Source: Gryganskiella cystojenkinii (taxonomy: Eukaryota > Mortierellomycota > Mortierellomycetes > Mortierellales > Mortierellaceae). From it: a DNA stretch of 64,000 nucleotides. The DNA is taken from contig JAAAIG010000080.1 of NCBI GenBank assembly GCA_015852425.1, positions 1 to 64,000 of the forward strand, read 5' to 3'. Positions 11,015-24,076 of the stretch are shown here, piece after piece; position 1 is the stretch's first letter, and every line of letters starts with the position of its first letter. The notes below the pieces were generated by a model. That model saw only the letters and a list, made by a program, of their open reading frames with translations. It was not told where the DNA came from and made no database searches. Position numbers and translations under genes: made by a program.

Positions 11015-12757
11015 TTACAACTTAGATCCGTTATCAAGGATCTGGGCGCGGCGGTCCTTGATCGCCTTGTTCTTCTCACGGATATCCTCTCCTCTCATCA
11101 GCTCGAATCTCGCCAACTGCTGAATGTGAACCTCATCGGGTCCATCCGCGATTCTCAACGTACGCGCACCAGCAGCGAATCTGGCGAGAGGGAAATCCTG
11201 GGAGAGACCGGCGGCGCCATGTGCCTGAATCGCAAGATCAATCGTACGCTGCAACATGTTGGGGACCAAGACCTTGGCCATCGCAATATCTCTCAAGGCA
11301 CCCTTGGCATCGACCTTGTCAATCTTGTCCGCAGCAGCAAGAACCATCAAACGGGCAGCATTGATCTCGATGCGGATCTTAGCCACATCTGCAGCCACGG
11401 TTCCGTGACGCGCCAAGACGCGTCCGAAAGTACGACGGGAAGGATCTGTCACACGAGCGATCATGGCGTCGAGAGAGCGCTCGGCCATACCGATGGCACG
11501 CATGCTAACAAACAAGTGGTGAAGGAGAAAGTGAGTTTACATGTTTGACAGATTCACCGAGACCAGTCAATCAAAAGTTCCCCAAAGAAAAACTCGGTCT
11601 CTCCTACCAGTGGTGAATACGACCGGGTCCAAGACGTCCCTGAATGACCTCAAAACCACGTCCCTCTCCAGCGATAATATTTTCGACGGGGACACGGACG
11701 TTGGTGAACTTGACCTCGCAGTGTCCCTCGGGGGCATCATCGTATCCAAAGACAGTCATAGGTCTCACGACCTCAACACCGGGGGTATCAGCAGGGACGA
11801 TAACGATCGATTGTTGTCTGTACTTGCTCTCGTTCTTGGGGTCGGATTTACCCATGACCAAGTAAACTTTGCAACGGGGGTCACCCGCACCAGAGATCCA
11901 CCACTTCAATCCGTTGATGATATAATGATCGCCGACACGCTCAATCGAGGTCTCAATATTGGTGGCATCTGAGGAAGAGACGGCGAATTCGGTCATGGCG
12001 AAAGCGGAACGGATCTCACCATTCATCAAAGGAACCAGCCACTTGGCCTTTTGAGCGGGGGTACCATACTTGGCAAAGACCTCCATGTTACCAGTATCGG
12101 GTGCAGAGCAGTTCATGGCCTATTTTAAAGGAACGTAGAAGGGACGATTGTTAACATGGTTGTCCGAGTGGTCTGATCACACGAATCCTAGAATATATAT
12201 TTGCAAAAAAGAACGAAAGTTCTACCTCGGGGGCGATACGGGGGCAACGGCCAGAGATCTCACAGAGGGTAGCATACTCGAGGTTGGTCAAGCCAGGCCC
12301 TTCCTTGTAACCCTTGTGCAGGAACAAGTTCCAGAGCCCCAGGGACTTGGCCTTAGCCTTGAGGTGCTCCATGATTGGGGGGACGGACTATGATCGGGAT
12401 CGACAAGAAGGGAGAACGAAATATGACAGTTAGATCAATGATAGCCCCTGGCGTACATCAGTGTGTACCGTCAGTATGACATAGGTATATTTTTACCTTC
12501 CAGCGCTGATCACCGGTGCCGACTTGGCTTTCGTAGATCTCTTCGGCGGGCAAGCAGTCGTTCTATCAGAGCACAAGAGGAGGTGAATAAGGTGTGTAAG
12601 ACAAAGGAAATACGTTGCCGGGCGTGACAAAACCAAGAGACCGAGACGAGGGAAGCAAGAGACCGAAGGCTCGGTTGAAGTCATTTACCTCGACGAAGTC
12701 GATGAGCTTTTTTTGCAATTCCTTGCAACGAGGCGAGACTTCAAAAATGGAGGTCAT
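11015..12757 (-). CDS. Peroxisomal acyl-CoA dehydrogenase (ACAD10/11, IBR3-like)
   Basis: Flavoprotein that oxidises acyl-CoA to enoyl-CoA. Five exons (12757-12689, 12562-12497, 12387-12226, 12119-11608, 11504-11015) give 432 residues. Family signatures: [39 protein letters not shown] (FAD/substrate loop), [51 protein letters not shown] and [11 protein letters not shown]. These fit the ACAD10/11 branch rather than the mitochondrial short-chain enzymes. The C-terminus is exactly SKL, a type-1 peroxisomal targeting signal, so beta-oxidation in peroxisomes is the likely role. No N-terminal presequence is seen. The 5' end uses two very short exons. Confidence 0.92.
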
Positions 12758-13607
12758 GGTTAACGTGAGGAGTGACCGAGTTTAAAGGTATAAAGAAGAA
12801 AAAGGAAAGGGAGGAAAGAGAGACGTGCAATTGAGATGGAAGGAAATGAATGAATGCAATTAAAACGCTTTCTCGAGTGGATCGTCTCCCCGGTTGGCGG
12901 ACCGTTGAACCTTTTTCTGCTCTTTATTTGCACCGAGTAGCACATCCCCGCTCGATCACTTTTTTTTTTTTTTGGATATTTTATTTTTTTTGGTTTCGTC
13001 CAATTGCCGCCGTGTGGAGAAGGATGAAGTTGTCCCACAAGAGCCAAAGCAAAAAATTGAGGGGCGTGGGCTTTTATCAAAGCTGCCAATCGAGCTCAGG
13101 ACCGTCCCACCCACTGTCCCGATCCATGGCGTCCGGCGATCCTTTGCATATTTTTTCACTTTTTTTAGTTTTTTTGTTGCAAATATTCTTCCGGTCAGGC
13201 AAGCACCTTCGTGCTTCCGCTAACAAACATAAAGAAATATTATTCAAACAGGCAGTCTGTGTAACTACCGGTAATCCTTCATGATTTGGGCTTGGTCATC
13301 CCGTCTTCATTAAAGAGAATCGCTTTTTTAGCAGGTAAACGCGAGGTTTTGTTTGCAATGGTTCAATATATATATTTACAAATTGTTTGGTGAATGATAT
13401 GCAAACTACACTACGATTTTGCCTCGCTACGTCCTTGTTGATTTAGGTGGCTGTGGCATACACGCGAGAGAGAGAAAAAATGGTAATCGTCCCCAAGACA
13501 CCTCTTTTGTTCGCCAGAGTTGACGTTCTCAATCTGATCATTCCTGATCATGAATATCAAAAGAATTATTCAAATGGGGACTCTATCTCTTGTTTTCTTC
13601 TCCTTTT
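12758..13607. other. Intergenic region between acyl-CoA dehydrogenase and EAF6
   Basis: It contains homopolymer T runs (12959-12974, 12982-12990), AT-rich sequence near 13360 and no reading frame that looks conserved. It should hold the acyl-CoA dehydrogenase promoter on its left and the EAF6 terminator on its right. Confidence 0.4.
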
Positions 13608-14556
13608 TTACACATCCAGGTCCTCGTCACCATCATCCCGACCCGTCGAGGAAAGTCGCATCTTCTTGGGAGGTCGATCCGAACTGCTCTTGCCCGGCTT
13701 GGGTTGCTTTAACAATCTCCGGTTCTGGGAAGAAGAGGCCTGTGATGAGGATCCAGCCGTGGCAGTCGAGGCAGAAGAAGAACTAAGAACAGCAGAGTTG
13801 GAGGTCGAGTTCGAAGTCTTGGGGGGTCGCTTGTAATTTGATGCGCTCACAGAGGAGGAACGCTTGGACTCATCCTGAGATGATTCTGGTTCTGGGTTTT
13901 CTTTGATCTGCAGTGCCTGTGTAGCCGATGAATACAAAAAGGTTGTTGTTAGGACAATGATAATAAAAAGTCGTAGGTATGTTCGGGTATGCATATCAAA
14001 CACACAAATATGAACCTTGGTAAATGTGGTCGAGGACATGGAAAAGAGTCGGTCTGAATCCGAGTACTTGAGCTTCTTCTCGGGCTTGTTGCTGATATAA
14101 CCATCAAACCCGCGGATAATATTGCCTCCATGAAGGGTGTCCTCCAAGTATGAGCCTTCAAAAGCGTAGATGCTGTTCTCCAGTCCAGCCTAATCAGAGA
14201 TTTGGGAATATAAAAAGTGTTGAATAAAAAATTATCCGGGAAAGGAATAAGTTTCGGTGGTCAGGTGAAAAAAAAAGAAAGAAAGAAAGGCGGAGGGGCA
14301 CAGCACATTGTCAAAGAGAGATTTACCAAGTTCTTGTCGACAATCTTTTTGCGGGTCATGAGCTCGTTCAACTCAGCCTTGGCATCGACGTATTGCTGGT
14401 AAGTAGCCTTCTCTCCCTGTAACATTTGGTCGAATACAACAAAACAAGTAAAAGCCCAGGTCAGTCTTTGTGTTCCTGGTTAATGCTGCCTTTTCTTGAC
14501 AGTGAAAGAGATAGGTAAAAAGAATCAAGCTCGGTTACCGAGGATGGCTCTGGCAT
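13608..14556 (-). CDS. EAF6: NuA4 histone acetyltransferase subunit Eaf6
   Basis: Small subunit of NuA4/MOZ-type acetyltransferase complexes in the nucleus. Exon 1 is tiny (14556-14539, MPEPSS); exon 2 begins GEKATYQQYVDAKAELNELMTR and runs into KKIVDKNL, then AGLENSIYAFEGSYLEDTLHG, GNIIRGFDGYISNKP and YSDSDRLFSMSSTTF. This coiled coil plus NIIRGFDGY block is the Eaf6 signature. After an intron near 14000-13915 comes a Ser-rich tail with the basic stretch RPPKKMRL and an acidic end DGDEDLDV. The tail is longer than in yeast Eaf6. Confidence 0.9.
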
Positions 14557-15100
14557 TGTGATGTATTGATGTCGATGTCGAATGAAGGAGATCCTGTTTT
14601 GAAGTTCTTTGTCCTGCTGTTGTCGTTGGTCTGATGGTTTGGACGATTGCGTGCTCTTTGTTTGAAGGATTCCTTTGTGTGTGTCCGCAGCGGGAAAAAA
14701 AGCTGCAGATTCAAATCTACACCCTTAAGTCAGCGTCAAAAACTCTCTTTTTCCTTCCTTCCCATGTCCACCAAGAAAAAGGACCCTTCAGTTCCATCTC
14801 CAATGACCTAGCAGACACATTCCAAAAAAGTCTATGCTCGTCTGCAATCGCTCTTTAGTCCACTCCCGTTTCCTTTCCTTCCTTGACTCTCTCTCTCCTG
14901 CTCACGTTCTCCTAACTGAAAAATCAGACAAATAACAACGCTATGCACTTCGATAATCACCCCACATGCTGGCTACTTTCCTTGTCTTTGTCTTTCACTC
15001 TTCTCCCCCCCCCCATATTGACCCTTGAAGATAGGCTTATGGCCTACCAAAAAACCTATTCTTCTCTACCAAGATCTCATCCTTCCACCCCTCACTCAGC
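14557..15100. promoter_or_regulatory. Divergent promoter region between EAF6 and the S28 peptidase
   Basis: 544 bp between opposite starts, pyrimidine-rich on the right side, with a run of nine C at 15006-15014. No TATA box stands out. Inferred from orientation. Confidence 0.35.
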
Positions 15101-18100
15101 ATGACCCGACTCCTTCTTCTTCGATGTCTCTTTTTCTTCTGGCTGGTCCAGAACTCGATCTTGGCCTCTGCAAAAAAAAATTGTCACAGCTGCAAGACAA
15201 AGGATCGTCGACTCAAATTGGATATCCGCCCAGAAATACCTCCGGCCTCGGAAGCAATTGCGATAGACTCAGGAACGTTTAACATGGCCCGCAACGGGGC
15301 ACACTCTAACAAACATCGCTTTGTTAAGACCATGGGTCTTCGTCATAAACCAACCATGGATTGGGGCATGCGGGCTAGAGCCAGGAACCAGGTTCATTGG
15401 GACAAGTATTGGGATCAGTTCGAAAATTCTAGAGCCTACGGCGCATCTATTGTCTCCGAAGACCACGCGTGCACGCCAACAAATGCCAAAGCAGATCGAG
15501 GCTCTTCGACGTCCAATCCACCAACACATCTTTTGACCGACTGCATCCTGCGGGCCAATAGCACCACAGACAACATTCTCGAGGATACGCCATCTTTATT
15601 TTTTGGTCCTGAGCAAAGAAGAAGGACTACGATAGCAAATCCCCTCGAAAAGTCTCCCGTCAGGAACCCAGATGGAATGAACAAACAGGAGTCTACAGTT
15701 GCAGGAGAAGCGACACCAGATGATGATCCAGGATATCATTTCTTTCTGCAGGTTCTGGACCACTTCTCCAGCACGACTCCCAACACCTCACTACCCAATG
15801 TTCAACACAACGAGCCCGTTTCGGTTGCTGAGTCTCAGAAAAATCAAGGACCTTCGTCAACACAGAATATGGCCACATTCCGACAGTTTTATCATGTCAG
15901 TTGCGAGTTCTACAAGCCAGGTATGCAATCGTTCATTGGGATTGCTTAAGCAAGCTACGGCGAACACCTTTTTCTGACCACTTCATTCAATATGCTGTTA
16001 CTGTCGCTTATAGGAGGACCCATCATCCTTTGGCTCCCTGGTGAGAGCCCTTTGCACTCTCTTTTCCTGAGCCGTGGATTGGCGTACGAGTTGGCGAACG
16101 CGACTTCTGGATTGTTGGTGGCTCTAGAGCATCGGTTCTATGGCAAATCCATACCTCGATTTCAGGACGCTACCATGACAAATGCCACTCCACCTGCTGC
16201 GGCTCTGAACAGTAGTCAAGGGACGAAAGACAAACGAGATTTGGAGGCCGTGTTCTCTGAGGGGATGAGTCACGGTAGAGGCGCATGGGGAACAATGGCC
16301 GTGACACGTTCTTCACCTAGGACTAACGCGGATACAAGATCAAGAGCCCATGGAATTAACGGTGTCGTCAATGACAGAATAGTGTCCTCTGGGAGTGATA
16401 AAAACAACAAGCACCGAGACCCGAGCCACGATGGTGGGCCAGGCTCGAGTCCATCGTCCAACGAAGGTTTGCCTCTGGATTTGCTTCATTACCTCACTGT
16501 CGACCAAGCGATCGAGGATATCGCCAGTTTTATCGACAGGTTTCCGACTCTTCAGCCATCGTTCTTTGACTCTCGCCCAGATGCAATCACAGATTCTGGT
16601 AACGGCACGACGCTCCGGGATGATGCAGACTCAACGACACGCTGGATCCTCGCTGGATGCTCCTACGGCGGAAATCTTGCTGCATGGACGAGACAACGGT
16701 ACCCGTCCAAAGTCTTTGCCGCGTTCGCGTCCTCGGCCCCTGTACGATCCGCCTTGGATTTCTTTGAGTACAGTACCACGCAAACGGACATACTTGGCCC
16801 CCGTTGTTCAACGAACCTGGCTCTTGCACGTGACTTTTTGGATGCAGCCTTACAAACGACCGACCAATTCATGGAACAAATCACCGCCATGAATGTGACA
16901 GAGCATCTCGATATCACCCCCGCGGGCGGAACCACCGATCCGGCACCTAAGAAAGATCAAGTTGCCTATTGCTCTTCAAGTGCAGACAAAAAACGGCGAT
17001 ATGCCGCCAAATTGGATGTGTTGTCCTGGTTCAGCCCTGATTTTGCACAAGAGTACGCCGTGGATGGCGAGGAAGTCCATGCTGCCGGTTGGATTTGGTG
17101 GACAGTGGCCAGTGCTGTTCAGTACAACGCAGTGATCACAGCACCAGCGACCGTACCTGTCAAGACTGCAGTGGATGTATTATGCGAGACCATGGCGCAA
17201 GCACAGGAAGATTTGGACAAGGTCGAGAAAGAAGGCACAAGGACTGGAATCTCCGAAGCCAAGGCGCTGGCGTCTTGGTTCAAGGGTCAGCAGTACTTTA
17301 CGCCGACAAAGACTGCAGACCTGCAACCCGCGGACCTGGACCCAAACTCCGTGCAAAACCTGGCGAGCACAGCCTGGCTTTGGCAAACCTGCAGCGAGCT
17401 TGGATACCTCCAAACAGCTCTCCCGTCGGCCTGCTGCTGTCATCAGGAACAGTCGATGATAGACCGGGCCATGACAACGACCGAGAGTGGCGGCATGCCT
17501 GCGAAAATCGGCACCGACTCGCCTGCTACCGCAGTGTCTGGACCAGTATCGTCGACCCCCAATGGTCGTTGCTCTCTGCAGAACGGGATCATTAGGATTT
17601 TCCGCGACTCGTTAGACATCCAGGCCTGTTCAGTTGATCAAGTGGGTGAGCTCCCCGAAAGCCCGCCAACTTCAACCATGAGTGCCTCAACAACAGAATC
17701 ACTTCCAACGTCTCAAAAGTCTTGCTTGCCCTGTAAGTGCGAATCTCAAGAAGAGGAAAGGCAGAAGATTAGCGTATTCTCCCGGCTTTTAACCTTGGAA
17801 GCAGCCTGGCAGGAATGTCAGTTCTATTTTGCGAATACGAGCTCATTATCACACTTAACCGGCAACCAACAGCCAGAATCGAATGCTCATCACATGCAGG
17901 ATAACAAGAAAAAATCGCCAATCCTGGAGAGCTATCCAGATGTGGACCGCAACGTCAACAATAAATTTCATGGATGGGAAATTGCAGAGTACGATTACAG
18001 CGACTATGATGACTACAATAAGACCGGTGATATGCCAATGCCCGCTACAGTCGACAGAGCGTTGGTAAAAGGCCAGGAAAATGTGGCCCCTCTATCGAAA

Positions 18101-19138
18101 CTCCACGACGAGGACAATTCGAAATCAACCTCTGACGAACCTCGAGGAAATAGTGGGTCCCCGTTGCCGCCACCGCTACAGTTGTCTCCGAGACCCGAGT
18201 CTGTCTTTCATACCGGGGGACGATACTATTTTACCAACGGCGAGAATGACCCGTGGAAGGAGCTAACCCTAGCAAGCTCGAATGCGCAAGAGTTTCTCAG
18301 TCAACGTGACGCCACACGGCAATCAAGTCAATCACCAACGAACGATGGTGAAGTGCGACAAACAGCGACAGTATTCAAACCGGTCGGAACGACATTAATC
18401 ACTCCCTTTTCAGAGAAGTTTGAAAAAGTCATGACATCGCTATCCGAACCTTCAATACCTCTGGAACTGGACCGTCGGCATAATCGCCTTCAACATCAAC
18501 TCCGCCATCACTACCACTATCATCAGCAGCATGAGAATCACAAGCATCATAAACTACCTCGCCCGGGTAGTCGACATCGCCATCCACTCGTCCGATACCC
18601 CCGAGGCTCGTTGAGTAATCCTGACTCGGTGACCCTGGAGGCAGCATTCTTTGACCCACAAGATCGACCGCTGTTGACCGGTGGTGAAGTTGAAGATGAG
18701 TTGAAGGACGACCAAGAATATGAGGATACCAATACAGAGGTTGTAGGTCATGTATCACCAATACCTCTAGTTAACGAATCAGTACTAGAAGTGCAAGTTA
18801 CAGAACCTGATCCTGATTTATCGCGATCTCCAATGGAGATACCCTCGTCGCCAGAATCGAATGCTGGGGAACGTGTAGAACCGCTATCAACGCCACCGCC
18901 AGGAGGTGTGATCGACGAGGACATGATCTCAGGCGACAGGAACGTGATGAGGATCATCCCTGGCGCGAGTCATTGCCAAGACATCCTTTACGAATCGACA
19001 GATCTGGAATCAGTTGAGCTTCAAGAAGAACGTCAGCATGTGCTCCAGACTTTTGTTCGCTGGATCGCTCTCGATATCCAACGACAGCAGCGTATGAGAG
19101 AACAGCAAAGGCGCGATCGATTTGGCGCCGATGTTTAG
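15101..19138 (+). CDS. Secreted serine peptidase of family S28, greatly enlarged
   Basis: Prolyl-type carboxypeptidase/dipeptidyl-peptidase family enzyme entering the secretory pathway: MTRLLLLRCLFFFWLVQNS is a signal peptide. Two exons (15101-15920 and 16014-19138) join exactly across the family motif YKPGGPI to give 1314 residues. Core motifs: VLDHF, YKPGGPIILWLPGES, VALEHRFYGKS, the nucleophile GCSYGG (Ser490) with SSAPVRSALDF, NGENDPW (Asp1019) and PGASHCQDI (His1260). S28 enzymes are usually about 500 residues with Asp and His about 25 apart; here low-complexity, His-rich and acidic inserts separate them. All three catalytic residues are present, so activity is plausible but unproven. 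Confidence 0.88.
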
Positions 19139-19233
19139 TCCAGGTTATCGTACATAAAATCACAAGTATACTTTCATATTTTACAGTTTATTGCCTTTGA
19201 CCGTCTCTGTTATGTTTGCTCTCGTCGCATTGC

Positions 19234-20208
19234 TCATGAGTTCAGAGGTGGTATCCGTAATGAAGATGACAGTGATGAAAGAGTTGACGATTCCGTTACT
19301 GACAGAGCCTCCGACTCCGTGGCGATTTCAGACGAGGCCGGGCATGGACCCTCAACATTCCCCTCATCCTGATCCTCGTCTTTGAACATATCGCCGCCAC
19401 CATCCTTTTCATCCGCAAAGACCCGCATAGCTGAGGAGGCCAAGAAGATAGTCATGAAGATGAAGGCGACTCTAAAGAGTTTACTGGTCATGGTATCGGA
19501 CTCTTCGAAAGCTTGCTGATATCGATACTCTTTACTGTTCCGCTCTCTCTCTTGACGACGTTCCTCCCTTCGGATATCTTGTTCGTAATGCATCTCCTGA
19601 TGGGATTTGGAATCGAAATGAGCGACGGGTCCCTTGAAGTTACCTGCGGCACCTCCAACACCGCCAAAGTTTGCTGCGCGTGATCCAGCATGGGTCCTCG
19701 CTTCCGCTGCAGCCCTAGCAGATTGGGCAGAGTGTCTAAATCGAGTTGTTCGTAGGGTTCCTCGTGTTGGCGGTGATCGTGAGGATGAAGGCGAAGAAGA
19801 GTAAAGTTGTCCAGATCGGTCTAAGAGAGTAAGGTCATAATCACGTCTTTGCCGGTCATCGCCCAGGACAGAGTAGGCTTCGTTGATAGCATGAAAGACT
19901 TTACGGGAGTCTTCGGATGAGTTCTTGTCTGGGTGGTGAAGCTTGGAGAGCTTGTAGAACCGAGACTTGATTTCTTTTTTGGTTGCGGACTGAGAGAGGC
20001 CGAGCTGTTCGTAGTGGTTTCTGTTGGACTTGAGGGACTTGGCCGAAGAATGGAATGAGGAGGAGGAGGAAGCGTGAAGAGGGGAGAAGTACCGGGCCGA
20101 GTAGAAGGCGATTAGGGACGCTGAAGATGTTCTGACTGCACCGCTGGGAGTGATGATGCGACCGAGTCGTAGGAGTCGAGAGCGGCGTAGGAGTTGTGGG
20201 TTCAACAT
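19234..20208 (-). CDS. Membrane-anchored J-protein, probably mitochondrial
   Basis: Hsp70 co-chaperone. Read from MLNPQLLRRSRLLRLGR at 20208; an in-frame ATG at 20262 adds 18 hydrophobic residues but the internal start gives a better Arg/Leu-rich mitochondrial presequence. The J domain begins NHYEQLGLSQSATKKEIKSR and has the essential HPD in LSKLHHPDKNSS. It ends DDRQRRDYDL. A basic/Glu-rich middle is followed by one hydrophobic segment, LFRVAFIFMTIFLASSAM, and an acidic Ser-rich tail. No Gly/Phe or zinc region is present, so it is a type III J-protein. Intronless, 324 residues. Its specific partner is unknown. Confidence 0.8.
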   Translation of the reverse strand: MLNPQLLRRSRLLRLGRIITPSGAVRTSSASLIAFYSARYFSPLHASSSSSFHSSAKSLKSNRNHYEQLGLSQSATKKEIKSRFYKLSKLHHPDKNSSEDSRKVFHAINEAYSVLGDDRQRRDYDLTLLDRSGQLYSSSPSSSRSPPTRGTLRTTRFRHSAQSARAAAEARTHAGSRAANFGGVGGAAGNFKGPVAHFDSKSHQEMHYEQDIRREERRQERERNSKEYRYQQAFEESDTMTSKLFRVAFIFMTIFLASSAMRVFADEKDGGGDMFKDEDQDEGNVEGPCPASSEIATESEALSVTESSTLSSLSSSLRIPPLNS

Positions 20209-20439
20209 TTTATATGAAATGGTCAAAAAGGAAAGGAGGAAAGGAATGGGAATGGGATGCAACCACAGAGGGTTCCGTCGCTGTCACCGCTAATGACTAC
20301 AACCTTGCCTTTGTGAAAGAAACAGTCACTCGAGTAACCCCACATGAGAGGTATTTAAACGAATTCGTTTCTCTCCCATTACCCCTCAGTTCTTCCTCTT
20401 CTCCCTTTCTCACCCGCTCTTCAATTCAACACATCAGCC
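20209..20439. promoter_or_regulatory. Compact divergent promoter between the J-protein and Dabb genes
   Basis: Only 231 bp. A TATTTAAA element lies at 20351-20358, about 85 bp before the right-hand ATG, and is followed by a TC-rich leader ending CAGCCATG. This suggests a strong, possibly stress-inducible promoter for the Dabb gene. Confidence 0.5.
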
Positions 20440-20760
20440 ATGGCTGTCGCTCACATCATTCTCCTCAAGTTCAAGCCTAACGTCAGCGAGACCCAGGCCC
20501 AGGATGTCCTCAAGAAGGTCGCCGAGCTCAAGTCGCTCCTCCCCGTGGTCGAGTCTGTTCACCTTGGTGTCAACTTTTCCGCTCGCTCCAAGGGATACAC
20601 CCATGGATTCACCATGATCTTCAAGGACCGTGCTGCCTTGGAGACCTATGACAAGTCCCCCGAGCATGTGCATGCGGTCACGACCTACATCCGTCCCAAC
20701 ATTGAGGAGATCCTGGCCTTTGATTACGATACCGAAGATTACTCGGTTCCCCGCCTTTAG
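20440..20760 (+). CDS. Stress-responsive A/B barrel (Dabb) domain protein
   Basis: Intronless 106-residue single-domain protein. It opens MAVAHIILLKFKP, typical of the Dabb family, followed by the helix with LPVVESVHLGVNFS and the strand pair YTHGFTMIFKDRAALETY and HPEH-like SPEHVHAV. The C-terminus holds IRPNIEEILAFDY. Family members form ferredoxin-like dimers; roles in stress or polyketide cyclisation are known for some. Strong codon bias with C-ending codons (GTC, CTC, AAG) suggests high expression. The actual substrate, if any, is unknown. Confidence 0.88.
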   Translation: MAVAHIILLKFKPNVSETQAQDVLKKVAELKSLLPVVESVHLGVNFSARSKGYTHGFTMIFKDRAALETYDKSPEHVHAVTTYIRPNIEEILAFDYDTEDYSVPRL

Positions 20761-21941
20761 AAAATGGAATCCCCTTGCCGGTGCGAAAGACAGCTTTGCT
20801 TTTCCAACGCCAACTTGTAAAAAGAAAATATCAATAAATGCTCTTTCATTGTGTTTATGCTGTTAAATCCTCATGGATGACATTGAACAGACAGTCGAGC
20901 GGAATAGTGAGAATTGCTTGGAGTGACTCAAAGGAAAGAGAAAAGTCAAGGCCAATCACGGTGGAAAGATTTGTAAAGTGCGCTCCGTCGTTCAAGACCG
21001 AAGCGGTTTTGCTGAGCAGACGCGGATCATTGATATTTTTTCACTGAGGCGAGCAGAATGATCGACGATCGATATCAGTACCGCGCATTGAACAAAAAGT
21101 CCGTACTTGCTTTGAAATCAAATATTGCCGTGTGACAAATCAACAAGGTAACAGATCAACCGAAAGGTGCGATAAACGCGGTTCAATTGGCCGCCGGGAA
21201 CGAGTGTGGTGAGTTCAAAACTTGGACCTCAACATTGGGTTCATCAAATATGCAAAACGGGCCTTCAGATAATATTACAAATTTTTTATTAAATTGTCAA
21301 ACTCATTCTGATCTCCATTAACTGCCACTCTCCCACTCATTCTTCCCCGAATTTGAATTCAGATCTAATCGCAGTTGAAAAAACAAAAAGTTTATGGACT
21401 GGATTAGTTATTGTTTGTTGAAAGAGAATATGACCCACATACCTATAAACGAGCTCCGTAAAACGTCGAGCGCATCCTCAAACGGTGGGTTTATTTATCT
21501 GGCAAACAGTGTAAGTGCGATCCTCTCAAAAGAGAACCCTCTGCGTCACTCTCGAGAAGGAATGGAAAGATTCCAACGGTGTGTGCACAGTTTATTTGCG
21601 AGTGTGTGTGGAGTGTGTGGATAGGAAGGGGAAAGCGTTGAGCCCGTTGTTTGATTTTGTTGGATGCGTTCTTCGTCATGGTTTTGGAGCTCGATTACAT
21701 AGGTTGACACATGGTACTGACAAGAGACTTACTTGGAAGAGTGGAAAGAGTTGAAAGAAAAAAAAGAAAAATAGAAAACAACACTTCCAATGATTGTATT
21801 TATGTTCATGGCTAAGCCACGCCAATGTCTATTCCTATGTGACTGCCACTTTTTTTTTTTTTTGAGGCCAGCACTTCTTTTTTGTCCGAAGCTTCTTTCT
21901 CTTTGCATTCGATTGCATTCACGCCACAACGCTTGCAAACA
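20761..21941. other. Intergenic region before MetAP2
   Basis: About 1.2 kb, AT-rich in its middle (21260-21430). An AATAAA at 20833-20838 could be the polyadenylation signal of the Dabb gene. A T run (21850-21863) precedes the MetAP2 leader. No gene or RNA is recognised. Confidence 0.4.
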
Positions 21942-23780
<1,839 letters not shown>

Positions 23781-24076
23781 AAGAGATCGAGAAAGGAAAC
23801 AGGCAAAGTCATGTTCGATATCAAAACAAAAAGAAAAAGAAATACAAAAATCCAACATTTATTATTGTAAATCCAAAACAATACGACCTGTGGAAATGGA
23901 AAAAATTATTTGTTACAAAAGGGGTGAAGCGATCTTGTCATTTCTTCTAACATTGCTTTCAACCCGAACGAGCCTCGAAGGAACAGACAGGAACAGACAG
24001 GAACAACCCGATTAGCAATTAGACGCACATACCGTACCATCAACATCGACAAATACCACATTTCGAACTCGGAGCC

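Noticed and set aside
12155..12200. tRNA-Leu-like opening (GGTTGTCCGAGTGGTC)
   Set aside because: It falls in an intron of the acyl-CoA dehydrogenase on the other strand and no cloverleaf arms or T-loop follow.
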